A DNA stretch of 64,000 nt from Gammaproteobacteria bacterium. GTDB taxonomy: Bacteria > Pseudomonadota > Gammaproteobacteria > JAKEHO01. The stretch lies in contig JAKEHO010000008.1 of the NCBI GenBank assembly GCA_022614965.1, positions 1 to 64,000 on the forward strand, read 5' to 3'. Of the stretch, positions 8,719 through 18,545 are shown piece after piece. Below the pieces are notes generated by a model. The model made no database searches and was not told where the DNA came from. It saw nothing but the letters and a program-made list of their open reading frames with translations. How positions within the stretch are numbered: the stretch's first letter is position 1; the number at the start of each line of letters is the position of its first letter. The position numbers and the translations under genes were made by a program.

Positions 8719-9209
8719 AGAGTTCCGTGCTCCTCTTCTGTCCCATCCTGCTCGTAGCGCATGGGGCGCTTGCGGCCCCTGCAACTGAGCGCCTCAGCGA
8801 CCAGGCATCCCCCCAGCAACTGATCGCGGCAAGGGTGGAGTGGTTCGGCGAGGAGAATCCTAACCGACCACTCACGGACGAGGAATTCAACACCGTGGTG
8901 GCGCGCGCCGCGGGCGTTGAGATCCGCCTCGACACCTCGCGCTTTGTGGGCGAGGCCGGTCGCATCTTTCTGCGCCTGCCGGGCAACATCCGGGGGCTGA
9001 AGAGCGCCAACGCGCTGCGCATGGAGTGGAAGACCCAGGGCGTCTTTGCTGCCGGGACTGTGGTCGCGGGTAATCGGGCGCAGATCTTCCAAGGCACGAT
9101 CCCAGGGCCCCTGATGACGGATATATTCGACTTTACCATGTATATTGATTCCCGCGACCTCACTGAACCCTTTAGCTTTGACCCGATCTATGAGATCGAC
9201 CTTGACTGA
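8715..9209 (+). CDS. Secreted protein of unknown function in fibre operon
   Basis: ATG overlaps the preceding stop (translational coupling); signal peptide MKSSVLLFCPILLVAHGALA; no family recognised. Confidence 0.65.
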   Translation: MKSSVLLFCPILLVAHGALAAPATERLSDQASPQQLIAARVEWFGEENPNRPLTDEEFNTVVARAAGVEIRLDTSRFVGEAGRIFLRLPGNIRGLKSANALRMEWKTQGVFAAGTVVAGNRAQIFQGTIPGPLMTDIFDFTMYIDSRDLTEPFSFDPIYEIDLD

Positions 9210-10047
9210 CATTTGCGCTGGAAGGGCTCGGTATCCCGGCACCTGGGGACTCCCCTTGCTCGTTGCCGCTTTGATTGTCCCGCAGGTGCTTTTTGCCGCT
9301 GAGGCCGCTGATTTTGCCGCCCTTGTCTCGCCGCCGCGCTTTGAAATGCGGGGCAAGCCCGGTGAGAAAGTCCGGGACGTGGTGCAGATCGGCAACACCG
9401 GGAACGGCGTTGCGGAGTATGTGCTACGCACGGCCGATTGGGACATCAATCCGCAAGGGGGCGTCATCGTCCATCCAGAGGCGCTGCAGCCAGGTAGCTG
9501 CCGTCCCTGGGTGCGCATCGAACGGCTGCGTGTGAAACTTCCCCCCAATGGACGCAAGAACTATCGCTTTGAGGTCCAGATCCCGCCGGATGCGCCTTCC
9601 GGCGAGTGCCGCTTTGCGCTGCTCATTGCCCTGCCACCGGAGACAGACATCTTTGCCGAGACGGGGGATATTCGCTTTCCGATTGCCGGACAGGTCGCGG
9701 TGGTGGTCTACGTCGCTGTCGGCGATGCGAAGCCGGCGCTTGAGTTCAAGGAGGTGCGCCTGGAAGAGGTAAACGGCCGCCAGACACCGGTCGCCGTGTT
9801 TCACAATGCCGGCAATGCGCACGGGCGCCCGGCCGGGCTTTTGGAGGCCGAGGATGCCAACGGTCAGTTGCTTGACCTCGTGGTTTCACCCTCTCCCATC
9901 CTGCCGGGAGAGACCCGGGCGATACCGCTTTGGCCGGCGGACATCGAGAACACCCAAAAGGCCGTCGAGTTTAAGGTGCCTATGAAACTCAAGGGGCCCA
10001 TCGAGTGGGACGGCGGCAGCGTCAATATCGATACCGTCTTGCAATAG
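9190..10047 (+). CDS. PapD-like periplasmic pilus-assembly chaperone
   Basis: SPPRFEMRGKPGEKVRDVVQIGNTGNGVAEYVLRTADW.. PWVRIERLRVKLPPNGRKNYRFEVQIP resembles a chaperone N-terminal Ig domain; start overlaps upstream gene. Confidence 0.65.
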   Translation: MRSTLTDICAGRARYPGTWGLPLLVAALIVPQVLFAAEAADFAALVSPPRFEMRGKPGEKVRDVVQIGNTGNGVAEYVLRTADWDINPQGGVIVHPEALQPGSCRPWVRIERLRVKLPPNGRKNYRFEVQIPPDAPSGECRFALLIALPPETDIFAETGDIRFPIAGQVAVVVYVAVGDAKPALEFKEVRLEEVNGRQTPVAVFHNAGNAHGRPAGLLEAEDANGQLLDLVVSPSPILPGETRAIPLWPADIENTQKAVEFKVPMKLKGPIEWDGGSVNIDTVLQ

Positions 10048-10066
10048 GGAAGGGGGGGGCTCTGCG

Positions 10067-12202
10067 TCACTGGTTGAGCCTTTCCAGAGGGAAATTCACC
10101 TCGGCTTGCTGGCGCACCTGCACGTCAAAGCGCCTCGGCGTCTCCTCCGTGAGCCCCCAGGGAAGCGGCACGTCTTCAAGGGCAATGAATACCTGGTGCT
10201 CTCCGGCGGCCACCGGCCCGACGGAATAAAGGCCATCTTTGTCTGTCTGGCCGGCGAAACGCCCATCCAGATAGACGCTAAGACCCGCAACGCCAGGTTC
10301 ATTAGGCTGCCATCTGCCGTCACGACTCTCATCCAGGAAGACCCGGCCGGCAACGCGCCCCGTGCCGTGTTGGCCCGTCTGTCTGCCGTAGACCGCCGGG
10401 GCACTGCCTGTCTCCTGGGTGCGCCGTAGCGTAAAGAATATCCGGGCGTTCTCCAGCGTCAGGCGAGCCACGCCCGGCGGCTCCACGAGATTACGGTCGT
10501 AGTTGATGGAGAAATTCGCCGACCAGTTGCGCAGCAATTGCCAGAATAGCCCGAGATTGACGTTCAGATCGCGGCCATCGCCGGCGGAATCACCGTCGGT
10601 AACCACCAAGTTGGCGCTGCCATTGACATTCAGGTTCGTCGTGATGTCGCGCGCGTAGGTCCCCTGGAGCCTCGTGCGGTTGGTCTCATCCCCATCCTCC
10701 TCCTCGCGCTCGAACGACACGGTGGTCCCCAGCCTGTGGGTCGCCGGGACCGCCCATTCCTGATCCCAGGTGATCTGGTAGTTCTGAACGTCCGGATCCT
10801 GATCAATAAAGGCTTCGCCGAAGACCAACTGCAGGCGACTCTGACCCAACCGGGTGCCCTGATCAAGAAAGCCCGTGAGCTGGTAGGTGTCGCTTCCGTT
10901 CGAGGGCAGCCCTGCGCCGGATCTTTGCAAAGCGAGATTCGCGATGCCCCCGAGCTGTGTCCTGCGGCGCACACGCCAGGCGGTGCTTAGAAAGCCTGTG
11001 CCGAGTTTTTGCCCTGCAAGCGTCGGATTGGCGTCGATATTGGTCTTTACGTAGTCGATGCCGGTGGTCCAGTCACGGCGGAAGGTACGGTTTTCGGCGC
11101 GCCAGTAGAGGCCCTCCCGGTCGTTGGCGATCTGCACGTCGGTCCACAAGAGGGCGGGGTCGAAGCGAAACAGCCCATAGCGGTGCCGCCAGCGCTCTAT
11201 CCAGCTGTCCCCATCGTACCAAAAGCCCAAGTGGCCGGTGGTGTCATAGAGGCTGTGTAATTGATGGCGTTGACGCGCTTCGTCACTGGCATATTCGATC
11301 CCACCTGCGACGCTTTCGTGATTGGGTATGACCGGGTTATCGTTCAAGGACCAACCCTGGAGCCCAACGCTCCAGTTCTTCTCAAAGCCATGGGTTACGC
11401 CAAGACCCCAGAGGGTGTCGCCCAGGTTCTCGAACGTGGGGATCGCGACACCGTCCAGGCGGCCAACCAGGCCGCCGGTGACGCGAAACTCCGTGTTTTC
11501 GCTGTAGACGGCGCTGCTGCCACCACGGATGATAGAAGAGGGCAGGTTGAACCGGAAGGTCTGGCTGATGAGCGGATTTGTGACGGCACGGGCGTCGCCA
11601 AGAAAATTATCCATCTGCAGCCGGTTAGTCAACGCAAACTCCTCCTGGCGGAGTGTAAAGCTGTCACCAAGGCGATCCTCGCCGTTCTCGGTCGAGTCGT
11701 TGATGACGTATTTGCCGAGCACATCCACGCTCAGGGTCCCGTAATCGAGCGTCTCGCGCCGCCAAAAGGCAGCAAGGCCGTTTTCATACTCTGGGGCAAC
11801 GTCGGTGATGGTTTGGTTAAAAAAGCGATATTCCGTGATCAGGAATTCCCTGCCTACGCCGGGGACCACGGCTTCTTCGGCTTCTAATTCTTCTGCTAGG
11901 AGTTCTTCGCTAATCAGCTGGTCGACGTAGGGCTCTGGGCCACCCGGCGCTGATTCATCGCCCTGTGGCGGGCCTGTTTCAGGTGTTGGTACGGCCTCGG
12001 GCGCCGACAAAGATTCTGTGGGGGACGGTTCCTTGGGGTCGCTGGAGGTAGCCGTGGCGTCCTCGTTCGTTGTTAATGGGGTATCCGGGGCGAGGGGGGC
12101 GGCGGGAAGCGCTGGCACGTAGATGGTGACGAGCAGCGTCGCGGCGCCGATGAGTTTCATCCAAACGGGGCCATTAGCCCCTTGTTGGTAGGCTTGCACC
12201 AT
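10067..12202 (-). CDS. Large outer-membrane beta-barrel/usher-like protein with C-terminal Ig-like (SdrD B/carboxypeptidase-regulatory-like) domain
   Basis: Signal-like MKLIGAATLLVTIYVPALPAA, alternating barrel-like strands, C-terminal GRVAGRVFLDESRDGRWQPNEPGVAGLSVYLDG..TDKDGLYSVGPVAAGEH. Frame opens to 12259; exact start unsure. Confidence 0.6.
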   Translation of the reverse strand: MVQAYQQGANGPVWMKLIGAATLLVTIYVPALPAAPLAPDTPLTTNEDATATSSDPKEPSPTESLSAPEAVPTPETGPPQGDESAPGGPEPYVDQLISEELLAEELEAEEAVVPGVGREFLITEYRFFNQTITDVAPEYENGLAAFWRRETLDYGTLSVDVLGKYVINDSTENGEDRLGDSFTLRQEEFALTNRLQMDNFLGDARAVTNPLISQTFRFNLPSSIIRGGSSAVYSENTEFRVTGGLVGRLDGVAIPTFENLGDTLWGLGVTHGFEKNWSVGLQGWSLNDNPVIPNHESVAGGIEYASDEARQRHQLHSLYDTTGHLGFWYDGDSWIERWRHRYGLFRFDPALLWTDVQIANDREGLYWRAENRTFRRDWTTGIDYVKTNIDANPTLAGQKLGTGFLSTAWRVRRRTQLGGIANLALQRSGAGLPSNGSDTYQLTGFLDQGTRLGQSRLQLVFGEAFIDQDPDVQNYQITWDQEWAVPATHRLGTTVSFEREEEDGDETNRTRLQGTYARDITTNLNVNGSANLVVTDGDSAGDGRDLNVNLGLFWQLLRNWSANFSINYDRNLVEPPGVARLTLENARIFFTLRRTQETGSAPAVYGRQTGQHGTGRVAGRVFLDESRDGRWQPNEPGVAGLSVYLDGRFAGQTDKDGLYSVGPVAAGEHQVFIALEDVPLPWGLTEETPRRFDVQVRQQAEVNFPLERLNQ

Positions 12203-12561
12203 CCGCTTATTCTTTTGAACCCCAAAGGGCCGTCGCGAGAGGCAGACCCTTGTGCCCAAACCTAACTTAATTCAGTCAAAGAACATTGTAGCCGATTGTA
12301 TTGACGAAGTTTCAGGCTCCCTACACATGGCCGGAACTGGGATCGCGCCTTATCCGTATGATGCAGACAAAACCGGCCGGCCGCGATCGACGGCTTATCT
12401 TATATTGGTGCGGTGGGGATGGGGGTGAATGAGCTCGGATCCGTGGGCACGTTGGTAATTTAACATAATATACATTATGCGAAGTCATCCAGATCTCCCC
12501 CGAATGCGCTTCCCTGCTAGAATGCCAACCCAGCCCCCCGTATGCAACGATTGCAACCATC

Positions 12562-13695
12562 ATGGCCAGCGTGAGTTTGGAGGAGGAATTCCCCCAAACG
12601 GATGAGATTATCTATCTTAATCACGCGGGGGTCTCGCCGTGGCCGCGGCGTGCGGTGCTCGCCGTGGAGGCCTTCGCCAGGGAAAACCTCGAGCAGGGTT
12701 CGCTCAACTATGCGCAGTGGATTGCCGAGGAGACAAGGCTGCGGGAGCAGCTAGCCTGCCTTATCAACGCCCCTTCGTCTGACGACATTGCGCTCCTTAA
12801 GAATACGTCCGAGGGCCTTTCATTTATCGCGGGCGGGATGGAGTGGCAGCGCGGTGAGAACGTGGTCTCCAGCGACCAGGAATTTTCGTCAAATCGTATC
12901 GTCTGGCAAGCGCTTGCCCGCTATGGCGTTGAATTTCGCCAAGTCCCGATCCAGGGCTTAGATGCCCCTGAAGCGGCCATTATGGCAGCCTGTGACGCAC
13001 ACACGGGCCTTCTCACCGTAAGCTCCGTGCAATACGGCTCTGGGATCCGCCTCGATCTTGGGGAACTTGGCACATTCTGCCGCGAAAACGGCATCTTATT
13101 TTGCGTCGATGCCATTCAGAGCCTCGCCGCGGTGCGGCTTGATGTCCAGGCGATTGATGCGGATTTCGTCGTCGCGGATGGGCACAAATGGATGATGGGC
13201 CCCGAGGGATTGGCCCTATTCTATTGCCGCAAGGCCTTGCGCGAGCGCCTGAAGCTCATGGAATATGGCTGGCATATGACGGAGCACTACCTTGAGTACG
13301 ACCGTCAAGACTGGCAAGTGTCCGCCACAGCGCGGCGTTTTGAATGTGGTAGCCCCAACCTGCTGGGCGCCCATGCCCTGTCTGCCAGTCTGTCCCTCAT
13401 TCACGAGATCGGGATGGAAGAAATAGAGAGAAGTGTTATTAAGAATTCATCCTATATTTTTGATTTTATTGAGTCAGAAAGCAACTTTAGCGTGCGAACG
13501 CCGAATGAGCCCGGGCGTTATGCAGGCATCGTCAGCTTTCGCCCGACGAGGGCGGATGTCGAGGCGCTCTATCATCGGCTCAGCAAATCCGGTGTCGTCT
13601 GCGCGCTCCGGCAAGGCGCGATCCGCTTCTCGCCGCATTTTTATACGCCAAGGGCCAAGCTCGATCGGGCACTTGCCTGCCTCAACTCCCGGTAG
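12562..13695 (+). CDS. Class V aminotransferase (cysteine desulfurase/selenocysteine lyase-like)
   Basis: YLNHAGVSPWP, VDAIQSLAAVRLDVQAIDADFVVADGHKWMMGPEG (PLP lysine). Confidence 0.88.
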   Translation: MASVSLEEEFPQTDEIIYLNHAGVSPWPRRAVLAVEAFARENLEQGSLNYAQWIAEETRLREQLACLINAPSSDDIALLKNTSEGLSFIAGGMEWQRGENVVSSDQEFSSNRIVWQALARYGVEFRQVPIQGLDAPEAAIMAACDAHTGLLTVSSVQYGSGIRLDLGELGTFCRENGILFCVDAIQSLAAVRLDVQAIDADFVVADGHKWMMGPEGLALFYCRKALRERLKLMEYGWHMTEHYLEYDRQDWQVSATARRFECGSPNLLGAHALSASLSLIHEIGMEEIERSVIKNSSYIFDFIESESNFSVRTPNEPGRYAGIVSFRPTRADVEALYHRLSKSGVVCALRQGAIRFSPHFYTPRAKLDRALACLNSR

Positions 13696-13723
13696 GCGCC
13701 GCCTCCGAACACCACCCCAGCCA

Positions 13724-14524
13724 TCAATCCCGCCTGTCCCGCGCGCTCCTAAAGAGCCTGAAGAAGTTCTGCGTGGTGGCCTCGGCGAGTTCATCAAAGC
13801 GCATATCCCGAAGCTCCGCGAGGTGCTCGGCCACCTCGCGCACATAGGCGGGCTGATTTTGTCGACCACGGTGTGGGACCGGGGCGAGATACGGGGAGTC
13901 GGTCTCAACAAGCAAGCGCTCCAGCGGTATTTCCTGGGCAACCGCCTGCAGGGCGCTGGCATTATGAAACGTCACAATGCCCGAGAAGGAGATGTAGAAG
14001 TTGAGTTCCATGGCCCGATGCGCGCTATCATGGTCCCCGGTAAAACAATGCATGACCCCGCCGACCTCCTCGGCCCCCTCCTCTGCCAGGATCCCCAGGA
14101 CGTCCTCGGCGGCTTCCCGCATATGAATAATCAGGGGTTTACGGACCTTTCTTGCCGCGGCAATATGGACTCGCAGCCGCTCGCGCTGCCAGTTGAGGTC
14201 CCCGCTACTGCGATAATAATCGAGCCCCGTTTCACCAATGGCAATGACGGCGGGATCTAACGCAAGCGCTGCGAGTCCTTCGACCGTGGGTTCGTCCTCG
14301 CTGCGGGTGTTTGGGTGGACCCCGACTGAGGCGAACACCCGATCGTAGGTCTGCGCCAGGCGGAGCACGTCAGGGAAGCTTGGAAGATCGACCGAGACGC
14401 AAAGAAAGTGGCCAACCCCCTGCGCTCCTGCACGCGAGAGAACGGCGTCTAGGCTGCCGCCGAGGTCTTGTAGGTCAAGAAGAGGAAGGTGGCAGTGCGA
14501 GTCGACGAGCAAACCCGACGTCAC
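13724..14524 (-). CDS. tatD: TatD family metal-dependent DNase
   Basis: LLVDSHCHL, GVHPNT, GETGLDYYR, MHCFTGD, ETDSPYLAPVPHRG. Confidence 0.93.
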   Translation of the reverse strand: MTSGLLVDSHCHLPLLDLQDLGGSLDAVLSRAGAQGVGHFLCVSVDLPSFPDVLRLAQTYDRVFASVGVHPNTRSEDEPTVEGLAALALDPAVIAIGETGLDYYRSSGDLNWQRERLRVHIAAARKVRKPLIIHMREAAEDVLGILAEEGAEEVGGVMHCFTGDHDSAHRAMELNFYISFSGIVTFHNASALQAVAQEIPLERLLVETDSPYLAPVPHRGRQNQPAYVREVAEHLAELRDMRFDELAEATTQNFFRLFRSARDRRD

Positions 14525-14880
14525 ATCGTGTGGGTGTTTCTGTCGGACTTTAGGGCCCCTGCCAGCTGGGTTTCGATCTTGTGGCGCGTTGCACCCTTAT
14601 CCAGCTCGCTGAACTGCACCCCAATGCCCGCGCTCTTATTTCCCTGCGCACCGACAGGCGTGATCCACACGACGCGCCCGGCAACGGGTAATTTCTCCTT
14701 GCTGTCCATGAGTGTTAACAAGAGGAATACCTCATCCCCAATCTTGTATTTCTTCGCCGTAGGAATAAACAGGCCGCCATTTTTGATGAACGGCATGTAC
14801 GCGGCATACAACGCACTCTTATCGCGAATGGTCAGCGACAATATCCCTTGACGGGGGTCTCGGCCTGCAGGCGCACTCAC
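14521..14880 (-). CDS. pilZ: PilZ domain protein
   Basis: Sequence and position between holB and tatD; KLPVAGRVVWITPVGAQGNKSAGIGVQF. Confidence 0.88.
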   Translation of the reverse strand: MSAPAGRDPRQGILSLTIRDKSALYAAYMPFIKNGGLFIPTAKKYKIGDEVFLLLTLMDSKEKLPVAGRVVWITPVGAQGNKSAGIGVQFSELDKGATRHKIETQLAGALKSDRNTHTM

Positions 14881-15884
14881 AGTGTTTTCCTCACCTTAGC
14901 CTCTCTATACTCTGCCCATTGGATGGTAAGGTCTTCCAACAGACTTTGGGCATTCACGTTGGAATAACCACTGAGCAGCACGGAATGCTGTGTAAGCCTG
15001 TCGTAATAATCGAATAATTGCCCCAAGTCTAGCTGTTTCATCAATATTTTTAAGCGCTTCCGTACTTCCTTCCTGAGGACCGTTGACGCATCCGCCCTCA
15101 CCTTGAGGCGCACCATGTCAACCACCAGCTTCGCTAGCCAGGCGATCATCACAGGTGGCCTCATGTTGCACCATTTTTGTGCGACCGTTACTGGATCCGT
15201 GCGCCTAGCGAAAAGGTCCTCGAGGTCACAAAGGAGCGACTGCGGCAAGGCATACTCACCTTCTTCGAGCAGTTTCAACGCGGCAAGCGGCGCATTGCCC
15301 GCTAATCCAAGGAGCTCCACCGGATCATGCGCCTTATCAATCCGGCAGGCGAGCCAGGAGACCATCTCTGCTGTGCGTGAGTTCTTGAAATTCAGCCGCT
15401 GACATCTGCTACGGATGGTTACCGGTAATAATGAAGCGCGAGGACTAAGTAGGAGCATAAGAGACCGAGGCGGTGGTTCTTCTAAGGTTTTCAACAAGCT
15501 GTTCGCGGCATTTCGATTCATTGCGTCCGCCGGCTCGATAATTACTACCTTTTCGCGCTCATATTGGCTTTTTAGGCTGAGGAAGTCGATCAGTTCCCGG
15601 ATCTGGTCGATCTTGATTGGCTTGCCCTCCTCTTCAGGGGTGGTCATAAACAGATCAGGGTGGTTCCCCGCCTCGATTAGCCGGCAGCTTTTACAGGTAT
15701 TGCAAACACAACCGTCCATGTCCGGGCGTGCACACAAGAAGCTCGCGGCCAATTGCCTCGCAAATCGGCCAATCCCGATACCTCTTGGCCCACTGATTAA
15801 CAGTGCGTGGGGAAATCGGTCGGCTCGCCGCGCCTCCTGCAATGTCCGCCACGGCCCTTCGTGCCACGGCAAGAACTCGGTCAC
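14877..15884 (-). CDS. holB: DNA polymerase III delta' subunit
   Basis: HALLISGPRGIGIGRFARQLA, CVCNTCKSCRL Zn cluster, NAANSLLKTLEEPP. Confidence 0.93.
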   Translation of the reverse strand: MTEFLPWHEGPWRTLQEARRADRFPHALLISGPRGIGIGRFARQLAASFLCARPDMDGCVCNTCKSCRLIEAGNHPDLFMTTPEEEGKPIKIDQIRELIDFLSLKSQYEREKVVIIEPADAMNRNAANSLLKTLEEPPPRSLMLLLSPRASLLPVTIRSRCQRLNFKNSRTAEMVSWLACRIDKAHDPVELLGLAGNAPLAALKLLEEGEYALPQSLLCDLEDLFARRTDPVTVAQKWCNMRPPVMIAWLAKLVVDMVRLKVRADASTVLRKEVRKRLKILMKQLDLGQLFDYYDRLTQHSVLLSGYSNVNAQSLLEDLTIQWAEYREAKVRKTL

Positions 15885-16534
15885 GTAAGAATACCGTCCA
15901 CAACCGATCGAATTTCCGCCTGCACTTCAGACAATGGTAGCGTTGTATCAATCACTTTGATCCGTTCTGCCTCTTGCTTGGCAAGGGATAGATACTGCTG
16001 GCGTACGGCTTCAAAGAATTGTGCTTGCTCGTTTTCGAACCGATCGACGCTCCCACGTTTGTTTATGCGCTTAACGCCCAACTCTACTGGCACATCTAAC
16101 AGGAAGGTCAGATCAGGTTTCAGATCGCCTTGAACCCAGCCTTCGAGGAGTCCAATGCGATCCGCAGGGATACTTCGTCCGCGCCCTTGATATGCATAGC
16201 TCGCGTCCGTAAAACGATCACACACAATGACCTGGCCTGCGGCCAAGGCGGGCTTGATGACCTTATCCAAATGCTCAGCGCGAGCGGCGAACATCAATAA
16301 TAACTCCGTTTCCGCTGCGATTTCCGATTGACGGTTGTCCAACAGTAAGCTCCGTATGGCCTCGCCGACCTTAGTGCCTCCGGGCTCCCTGGTGACTAAC
16401 ACCCCTCTGCCGGATTGCTTAAGATACTCACCCAGCCATCTGGCGTTTGTGCTCTTCCCTGCCCCTTCGATGCCTTCGAGCGTAATAAAGTACCCCCTCT
16501 TTCGGGTTCTGCTGTGGCTGCTCATTACTGGCAA
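15881..16534 (-). CDS. tmk: Thymidylate kinase
   Basis: FITLEGIEGAGKSTNARWL, TREPGGT, DRFTDASYAYQGRGR. Confidence 0.95.
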   Translation of the reverse strand: MPVMSSHSRTRKRGYFITLEGIEGAGKSTNARWLGEYLKQSGRGVLVTREPGGTKVGEAIRSLLLDNRQSEIAAETELLLMFAARAEHLDKVIKPALAAGQVIVCDRFTDASYAYQGRGRSIPADRIGLLEGWVQGDLKPDLTFLLDVPVELGVKRINKRGSVDRFENEQAQFFEAVRQQYLSLAKQEAERIKVIDTTLPLSEVQAEIRSVVDGILT

Positions 16535-17559
16535 GTTACCGTTGTGCTCTTTAACTGATATTTCGCCACCGCTTTCCTGTGCTCAGCGAGCGATTTAGAA
16601 AAATGGTGCGTACCATCACCTCTCGAAACGAAATATAAGCTTTCGCCCGCCGCAGGATGCAGTGCCGCGTAGATGGAGTCCGCTCCCGGCATCGCGATAG
16701 GGGTAGGTGTGAGCCCTTTATAGCGGTAAGTATTATAAGGGTTATCTACGTCCAAATCAGGCCGTTTGATATTGCCGTCGAATTCAGCTCCGAGTGCATA
16801 AATCACTGTTGGATCCGTTTGCAGATTCATTCCCCGTTGCAGCCTGCGCACGAAAACACCACTAATCGCGGCGCGTTCTTCTGGTCTGCTCGCTTCCTTT
16901 TCAATAATTGAGGCCATAATCAACGCTTCATAGGACGACTCATATGGCAGGTCGAGATCGCGCGCTGCCCACTCTCGTGAAAGGACTTCATCCATCTTGC
17001 GTCGGGCCCGCTTTAGAAAATCCACATCCGTTGTTGCCGATGGAAAATAATAGGTATCCGGGAAAAATCGCCCTTCGGGATGAACTCCGGGTTCGCCAAG
17101 CTTGGTCATAACTGCCTCGTCATCAAGTCCATTTAAAAGATGGATCAAGTGCTCATCGTTATTGACTGCCCGGAGGACCTCAAAGAAAGTCCACCCTTCT
17201 ACAAGTGTCAAAGCGTATTGGACAACTTTTCCTTTGACGAACATATCGAGGATCTCGAGAGGCGTCATGCCCATTTCGAACTCATATTCACCGGACTTGA
17301 TTTTTCCAGCGTTACCTTGCAAACGGCCCACGAGGACCAAGTAAGCAGGATGCTTTAGCACGTCTAAATCAGCTAATTCATACGCTATGGTCCGGAGCGT
17401 CCTGCCGGGTTTAATCGCGTATCTGATGGTCGGAGCGTTTAATACGATCGGGGCCATCACCGCGCGATGCACGTCTACCCAAAACCAGATGCCGAAAAAA
17501 CCTGCCAGCAAGACGCTGATGGCGACGAGTGTGATTAGAGCTCGGCGCGCTTCAGGCAT
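16525..17559 (-). CDS. mltG: Endolytic murein transglycosylase (YceG)
   Basis: SIIEKEASRPEERAAISGVFVRRLQRGMNLQTDPTVIYALG. Confidence 0.94.
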   Translation of the reverse strand: MPEARRALITLVAISVLLAGFFGIWFWVDVHRAVMAPIVLNAPTIRYAIKPGRTLRTIAYELADLDVLKHPAYLVLVGRLQGNAGKIKSGEYEFEMGMTPLEILDMFVKGKVVQYALTLVEGWTFFEVLRAVNNDEHLIHLLNGLDDEAVMTKLGEPGVHPEGRFFPDTYYFPSATTDVDFLKRARRKMDEVLSREWAARDLDLPYESSYEALIMASIIEKEASRPEERAAISGVFVRRLQRGMNLQTDPTVIYALGAEFDGNIKRPDLDVDNPYNTYRYKGLTPTPIAMPGADSIYAALHPAAGESLYFVSRGDGTHHFSKSLAEHRKAVAKYQLKSTTVTCQ

Positions 17560-18376
17560 TTGCTAGAACCCCTGTTTTGTGCAGCTGTTCAAGTATGCGA
17601 TTTGTCCAATGACCAAAGGGATATTCACGCTTGATGAAGCGGCGAACGGCCCAAATCCCTATCACGCTGTTGCACAAAAATATCTCGTTCGCTGCGTTCA
17701 GATCATCTAATCGCAATTGAGCAACCTTTGCTGTCATGCCAAGCACGGGTGCTGTTTCTATTACCAGACTTCGCATGATGCCGGCAACTCCGCACAAGGA
17801 TAGTTCGGGCGTGATAAGTGTCTGCCCCGAAACCATAAAAAGATTGGTCATCGTCCCTTCAATGACATAATCTTGGGAGTCTAGCATCAATCCCTCTGCC
17901 ACTGCCGCGTCATTCCACTCACTGCGCGCAAGCACCTGCTCCAACCGGTTTAGATGCTTAATGCCGGCGAGTTGCTTGTTTTGGCTAAGTCGCGTTTCGC
18001 ACAGACGAACCGTTACTCCATAGGTGTAATAGTGTTCCGGATAATTTGGCCACGGATAATCTGCGATGATTCGCGTAGCAGTTGCATCAATGGGCGCGCG
18101 GTAACCGCGATCGCTGCTGCCTCGGGTAAGGATGATCTTCAAGATCCCGCGTTTCATTGCGGCACATACACGAAGTGCCTCATTGAAGAGTAAGCATTCA
18201 TTGGGAGATGTGATGCGTAGCCGTTCACAGCCGTGTCTAAGACGGTCAACGTGCCTTTCCCAACACAGTGGTTCTCCGTTAACGACTGGTATTGTTTCAA
18301 ACAGACCATCGCCGTAGTGCAGGCCTCTATCATTAACGGCGATACAGTCGCCCGGGGCACCATTTATGAGGACCAA
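17552..18376 (-). CDS. pabC: Aminodeoxychorismate lyase
   Basis: Class IV PLP enzyme motifs (NDRGLHYGDGLFET, GIKHLNRLEQVLARSEW) and gene neighbourhood. Confidence 0.9.
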   Translation of the reverse strand: MVLINGAPGDCIAVNDRGLHYGDGLFETIPVVNGEPLCWERHVDRLRHGCERLRITSPNECLLFNEALRVCAAMKRGILKIILTRGSSDRGYRAPIDATATRIIADYPWPNYPEHYYTYGVTVRLCETRLSQNKQLAGIKHLNRLEQVLARSEWNDAAVAEGLMLDSQDYVIEGTMTNLFMVSGQTLITPELSLCGVAGIMRSLVIETAPVLGMTAKVAQLRLDDLNAANEIFLCNSVIGIWAVRRFIKREYPFGHWTNRILEQLHKTGVLANA

Positions 18377-18545
18377 ACCAGTCTCCTTATCCGTTTTCGC
18401 GATAGAAGCGTGGACCGCGGGTTATGGTTGGTAGAATGACGGCCGCTCATGTGGCACATTGCCTCGCTATCTGCACACGCCGCCGTAGCGGCCCCAAGCC
18501 GCGGTTTGGTGCAGAGACGATTGGCTGGAAGCCACTCAGCCCTGC

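Noticed and set aside
11261-11887. 208-aa plus-strand ORF (and neighbours 10736-11331)
   Set aside because: Antisense to the outer-membrane barrel gene; composition typical of mirror ORFs in GC-rich coding sequence.
13433-14260. 275-aa plus-strand ORF
   Set aside because: Antisense to the well-supported tatD gene and overlapping the end of the aminotransferase; no family motifs.
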